Positions 6,502 to 8,204 of a DNA stretch of 8,204 nt are shown piece after piece (within the stretch, counting starts at the first letter, position 1; each line of letters starts with the position of its first letter). Under the pieces are notes generated by a model. That model was not told the DNA's origin. It searched no databases and saw only the letters and a list, made by a program, of their open reading frames with translations. This DNA is from an uncultured Alphaproteobacteria bacterium. Its GTDB lineage: Bacteria; Pseudomonadota; Alphaproteobacteria; RF32; CAG-239. Location: NCBI GenBank assembly GCA_910580155.1, contig CAJTWX010000066.1:1-8204 (forward strand), read 5' to 3'. The position numbers were made by a program, and so were the translations under genes.

Positions 6502-7953
6502 ATGCTGCCTGCAAAAAATTATGTGTCGCCGGTGCGTGCGGAAATTATGAAACGCGTGGCAAAATCTTTTATGGAAAACGGTTTTTCCGATATTAACGCT
6601 GTTGCCGAGGAATTGGCTTTGGGGCAGACTGCCCGCCGTAATCCGGAGGCTGAGAAAGCTGCTGTTAAGGGGCAGATTTTGGCTGCTATGGGCTTTTTGG
6701 CGCAAGAAGTTGATGCGGCTCGCGGTCTGGATGAAATGGCTGCGGAAGCGCTGGCACGGACAAAAGCGCCGCGAGCAGGGCTTTCGGTGATTAAAGGGGC
6801 GTGCAATGCCTGCCGTGCGAAAATGTTTGAAGTGACGCCGATGTGTCAGGCTTGTGTGGCACGCCCGTGTGAGGCAAACTGCGCTAAAAAAGCGATTACG
6901 GTTACGGATAAGGCATTTATTGAGCAAGACAAATGTATTAAATGCGGCTTGTGCGCAACAAACTGCCCGTATGGTGCTATTCATAAATCCGTTGTGCCGT
7001 GTGAGGATATTTGTCCAGTTAATGCTATCAGCAAAGATGCTGAGGGCAGAGAAGAGATTGACATTGAGAAATGCGTTTCCTGCGGCAAATGCCTGCAATC
7101 TTGCCCATTTGGCGCGATTGTGTATAATTCGCAGATGATTGATGTTTTGAATGCAATTAAAAATCCGGCAAAAAAGGTGGTTGCAATGGTGGCACCAGCG
7201 ATATTGGGGCAGTTTGGCAACGACTTGGGCAAGGTGATTGCCGCTTATAAAGCGCTTGGGTTTGACGAAGTGATTGAAGTGGCTTATGGGGCGGAATATA
7301 CCTCTAAATATGAGTCTGCCGAGTTTGCAGAGCGGATAGAAGAGGGTGCGCCGTTTATGACGACTTCGTGCTGTCCGGCATATGTTAAAACCACACAGGT
7401 ACACGTTCCGGAGATGGCAAAGTTTGTTTCCAACACCGGCAGCCCGATGTTTTATACGGCGGAAATTGCGAAAAAACGCTATCCGGATGCAGTGACGGTG
7501 TTTGTCGGGCCGTGTTTGGCAAAACGTATTGAGGCGGAAAATAATCCGAATGTGGATTATGTTTTGGTGTTTGCTGATATTCAGGCGATGTTTGAGGCCA
7601 AAGGCGTAGATATTAACGCGTTGGATGCCTCGGCATTTGCAGACGAAGCATCTGCTCAGTCCAGACGTTATGCGGTTTCGGGCGGTGTGGCTGCGGCTGT
7701 GGCAAATTTGCTTGAGGGCAAGGTGGATTATCGCCCGTATGCAATTAACGGATTGAACAAAGACAATGTAAAAGCGTTGAAGAAATATGCGCTTAAAGGC
7801 TTGGATGACGGCTGCAATATGCTCGAAGTAATGTGCTGCGAGGGCGGCTGCATTGCGGGGCCGGGGTGTGTTTCTATGCCGAAAAAGGCGGCAGTGGTAT
7901 TAGAGAAATATGCCGCTGAGGGTAAAAACCAGAAAGAGCTAGAGATTCACTAA
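6502..7953 (+). CDS. [FeFe] hydrogenase, group B-like, with ferredoxin-type N-terminus
   Basis: This 483-residue soluble enzyme should interconvert protons and H2 using ferredoxin-type electron carriers. Its H-cluster motifs are complete: L1 TTSCCPAY (287-294; relay Cys290, ligand Cys291), L2 VGPCLAKR (335-342; Cys338) and L3 E-V-M-C-C-E-G-G-C (442-450; Cys446, Cys450). The GPC-x2-K form of L2 and the L3 ending GGCIAGPG resemble group B enzymes rather than classical clostridial group A ones. Residues 101-201 hold 16 cysteines, including two CxxCxxCxxxCP motifs (145-155 and 191-201), so several [4Fe-4S] clusters feed the active site. No twin-arginine or Sec signal is present. AGGGGA (6491-6496) lies 5 bases before the ATG. 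It is a single-gene unit with its own terminator. Maturases HydE, HydF and HydG, required by the family, are not in the window. A sensory or electron-bifurcating role is possible. Confidence 0.92.
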   Translation: MLPAKNYVSPVRAEIMKRVAKSFMENGFSDINAVAEELALGQTARRNPEAEKAAVKGQILAAMGFLAQEVDAARGLDEMAAEALARTKAPRAGLSVIKGACNACRAKMFEVTPMCQACVARPCEANCAKKAITVTDKAFIEQDKCIKCGLCATNCPYGAIHKSVVPCEDICPVNAISKDAEGREEIDIEKCVSCGKCLQSCPFGAIVYNSQMIDVLNAIKNPAKKVVAMVAPAILGQFGNDLGKVIAAYKALGFDEVIEVAYGAEYTSKYESAEFAERIEEGAPFMTTSCCPAYVKTTQVHVPEMAKFVSNTGSPMFYTAEIAKKRYPDAVTVFVGPCLAKRIEAENNPNVDYVLVFADIQAMFEAKGVDINALDASAFADEASAQSRRYAVSGGVAAAVANLLEGKVDYRPYAINGLNKDNVKALKKYALKGLDDGCNMLEVMCCEGGCIAGPGCVSMPKKAAVVLEKYAAEGKNQKELEIH

Positions 7954-7969
7954 GTTGAGTTATCGGGAT

Positions 7970-7997
7970 AAAAAGGGGGCGGAATGCTCCCTTTTTT
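7970..7997 (+). terminator. Intrinsic terminator of the hydrogenase gene
   Basis: AAAAAGGGGGC (7970-7980) pairs with GCTCCCTTTTT (7986-7996) around a GGAAT loop, with one G-U pair. The right arm ends in a run of six T residues. It begins 16 bases after the stop codon. Confidence 0.88.
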
Positions 7998-8037
7998 GTG
8001 TGTGGAGGAAATATTTTTGTTTGCTTGCCGCGGAGTA

Positions 8038-8066
8038 TTGACTTTTGTGACATAGTTTATTATGAA
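8038..8066 (+). promoter_or_regulatory. Promoter of the right-edge leader or small RNA
   Basis: TTGACT (8038-8043), a 17-base spacer and TATGAA (8061-8066) form a plausible sigma70 promoter, with 5 of 6 and 4 of 6 consensus matches. Transcription would start near 8073, well upstream of the ATG at 8192, giving an approximately 120-base leader that contains two terminator-like hairpins. Confidence 0.55.
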
Positions 8067-8095
8067 TTTATGCATAATGGCATTAGTGTCGTTGT

Positions 8096-8123
8096 AAAGG
8101 CTCTCCGTTGGAGGGCTTTTTTT
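8096..8123 (+). terminator. First terminator-like hairpin in the right-edge leader
   Basis: AAAGGCTCTCC (8096-8106) pairs with GGAGGGCTTTT (8110-8120) around a GTT loop, with two G-U pairs. The T run continues to 8123. It lies after the promoter at 8038-8066 and before the gene at 8192, so it would end a short transcript of about 50 bases or act as an attenuator. Confidence 0.75.
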
Positions 8124-8128
8124 GTTTT

Positions 8129-8166
8129 GGGGCTGCCGGTTTTTGCGGGCGGCTCTTTTTGTTTTT
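8129..8166 (+). terminator. Second, tandem terminator-like hairpin in the right-edge leader
   Basis: GCTGCC (8132-8137) pairs with GGCGGC (8148-8153), extended outward by weaker G-U and G-C pairs (8129-8131 with 8154-8156), around a 10-base loop. TTTTT-G-TTTTT follows (8156-8166). It starts only 6 bases after the first hairpin's T run. Confidence 0.62.
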
Positions 8167-8191
8167 AAATTGTAATTTAAGGAGAAAAGTA

Positions 8192-8204
8192 ATGTCTAAA
8201 TATG
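8192..8204 (+). CDS. Start of a gene cut off by the window edge
   Basis: Only the first four codons (Met-Ser-Lys-Tyr) and one further base are present, so the product cannot be named. A strong ribosome binding site AAGGAG (8179-8184) lies 7 bases before the ATG, which makes the start convincing. The preceding leader has its own promoter and two hairpins that could terminate transcription before the gene. Confidence 0.7.

Noticed and set aside
6487..7404. 305-codon open frame on the minus strand opposite the hydrogenase
   Set aside because: It is antisense to a gene with complete catalytic motifs; its His/Arg/Asn-rich composition is typical of a shadow frame.

Overview
The window reads like a chromosomal segment of a Gram-negative, probably anaerobic or fermentative proteobacterium. 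A subtilisin-type autotransporter with a C-terminal outer-membrane barrel points to a Gram-negative envelope, and a group B-like [FeFe] hydrogenase points to anaerobic life. The style of the autotransporter (subtilase plus a barrel with an 'LSSPLSVVKGRASL...LKPQ.KEYDL' end) and the moderate-GC genes with AT-rich spacers suggest an uncultured host-associated alphaproteobacterium. That placement is inference only.

Layout, left to right: an intrinsic terminator and a small two-helix membrane protein on the minus strand (120-404), with a strong-looking promoter at 515-543; an ASCH-domain protein on plus (652-1038), whose stop overlaps by 4 bases the end of a convergent proline iminopeptidase-type hydrolase on minus (1035-1934); a MutT-like Nudix hydrolase on plus (2012-2401); a large secreted S8 serine protease autotransporter on plus (2480-5599); a bidirectional terminator; an unrecognised 218-residue protein on minus (5654-6310) with a good promoter; a 483-residue [FeFe] hydrogenase on plus (6502-7953) with its own terminator; and a promoter followed by two tandem terminator-like hairpins leading into the first four codons of a gene cut off by the window edge (8192-8204).

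The genes alternate in strand, and most have their own promoter-like or terminator-like signals, so this is a set of single-gene units, not an operon. No shared pathway links them: one is a housekeeping nucleotide-pool sanitiser, one a peptidase, one a surface protease, one handles H2 or redox chemistry, and two are orphans. No gap exceeds 300 bases. No tRNA, rRNA, CRISPR array, insertion sequence or attachment site was seen. The most distinctive items are the architecture of the autotransporter (ankyrin-like N-terminus and a very long insert between catalytic Asp and His), the 16-cysteine iron-sulfur region of the hydrogenase, and the double-terminator leader at the right edge.
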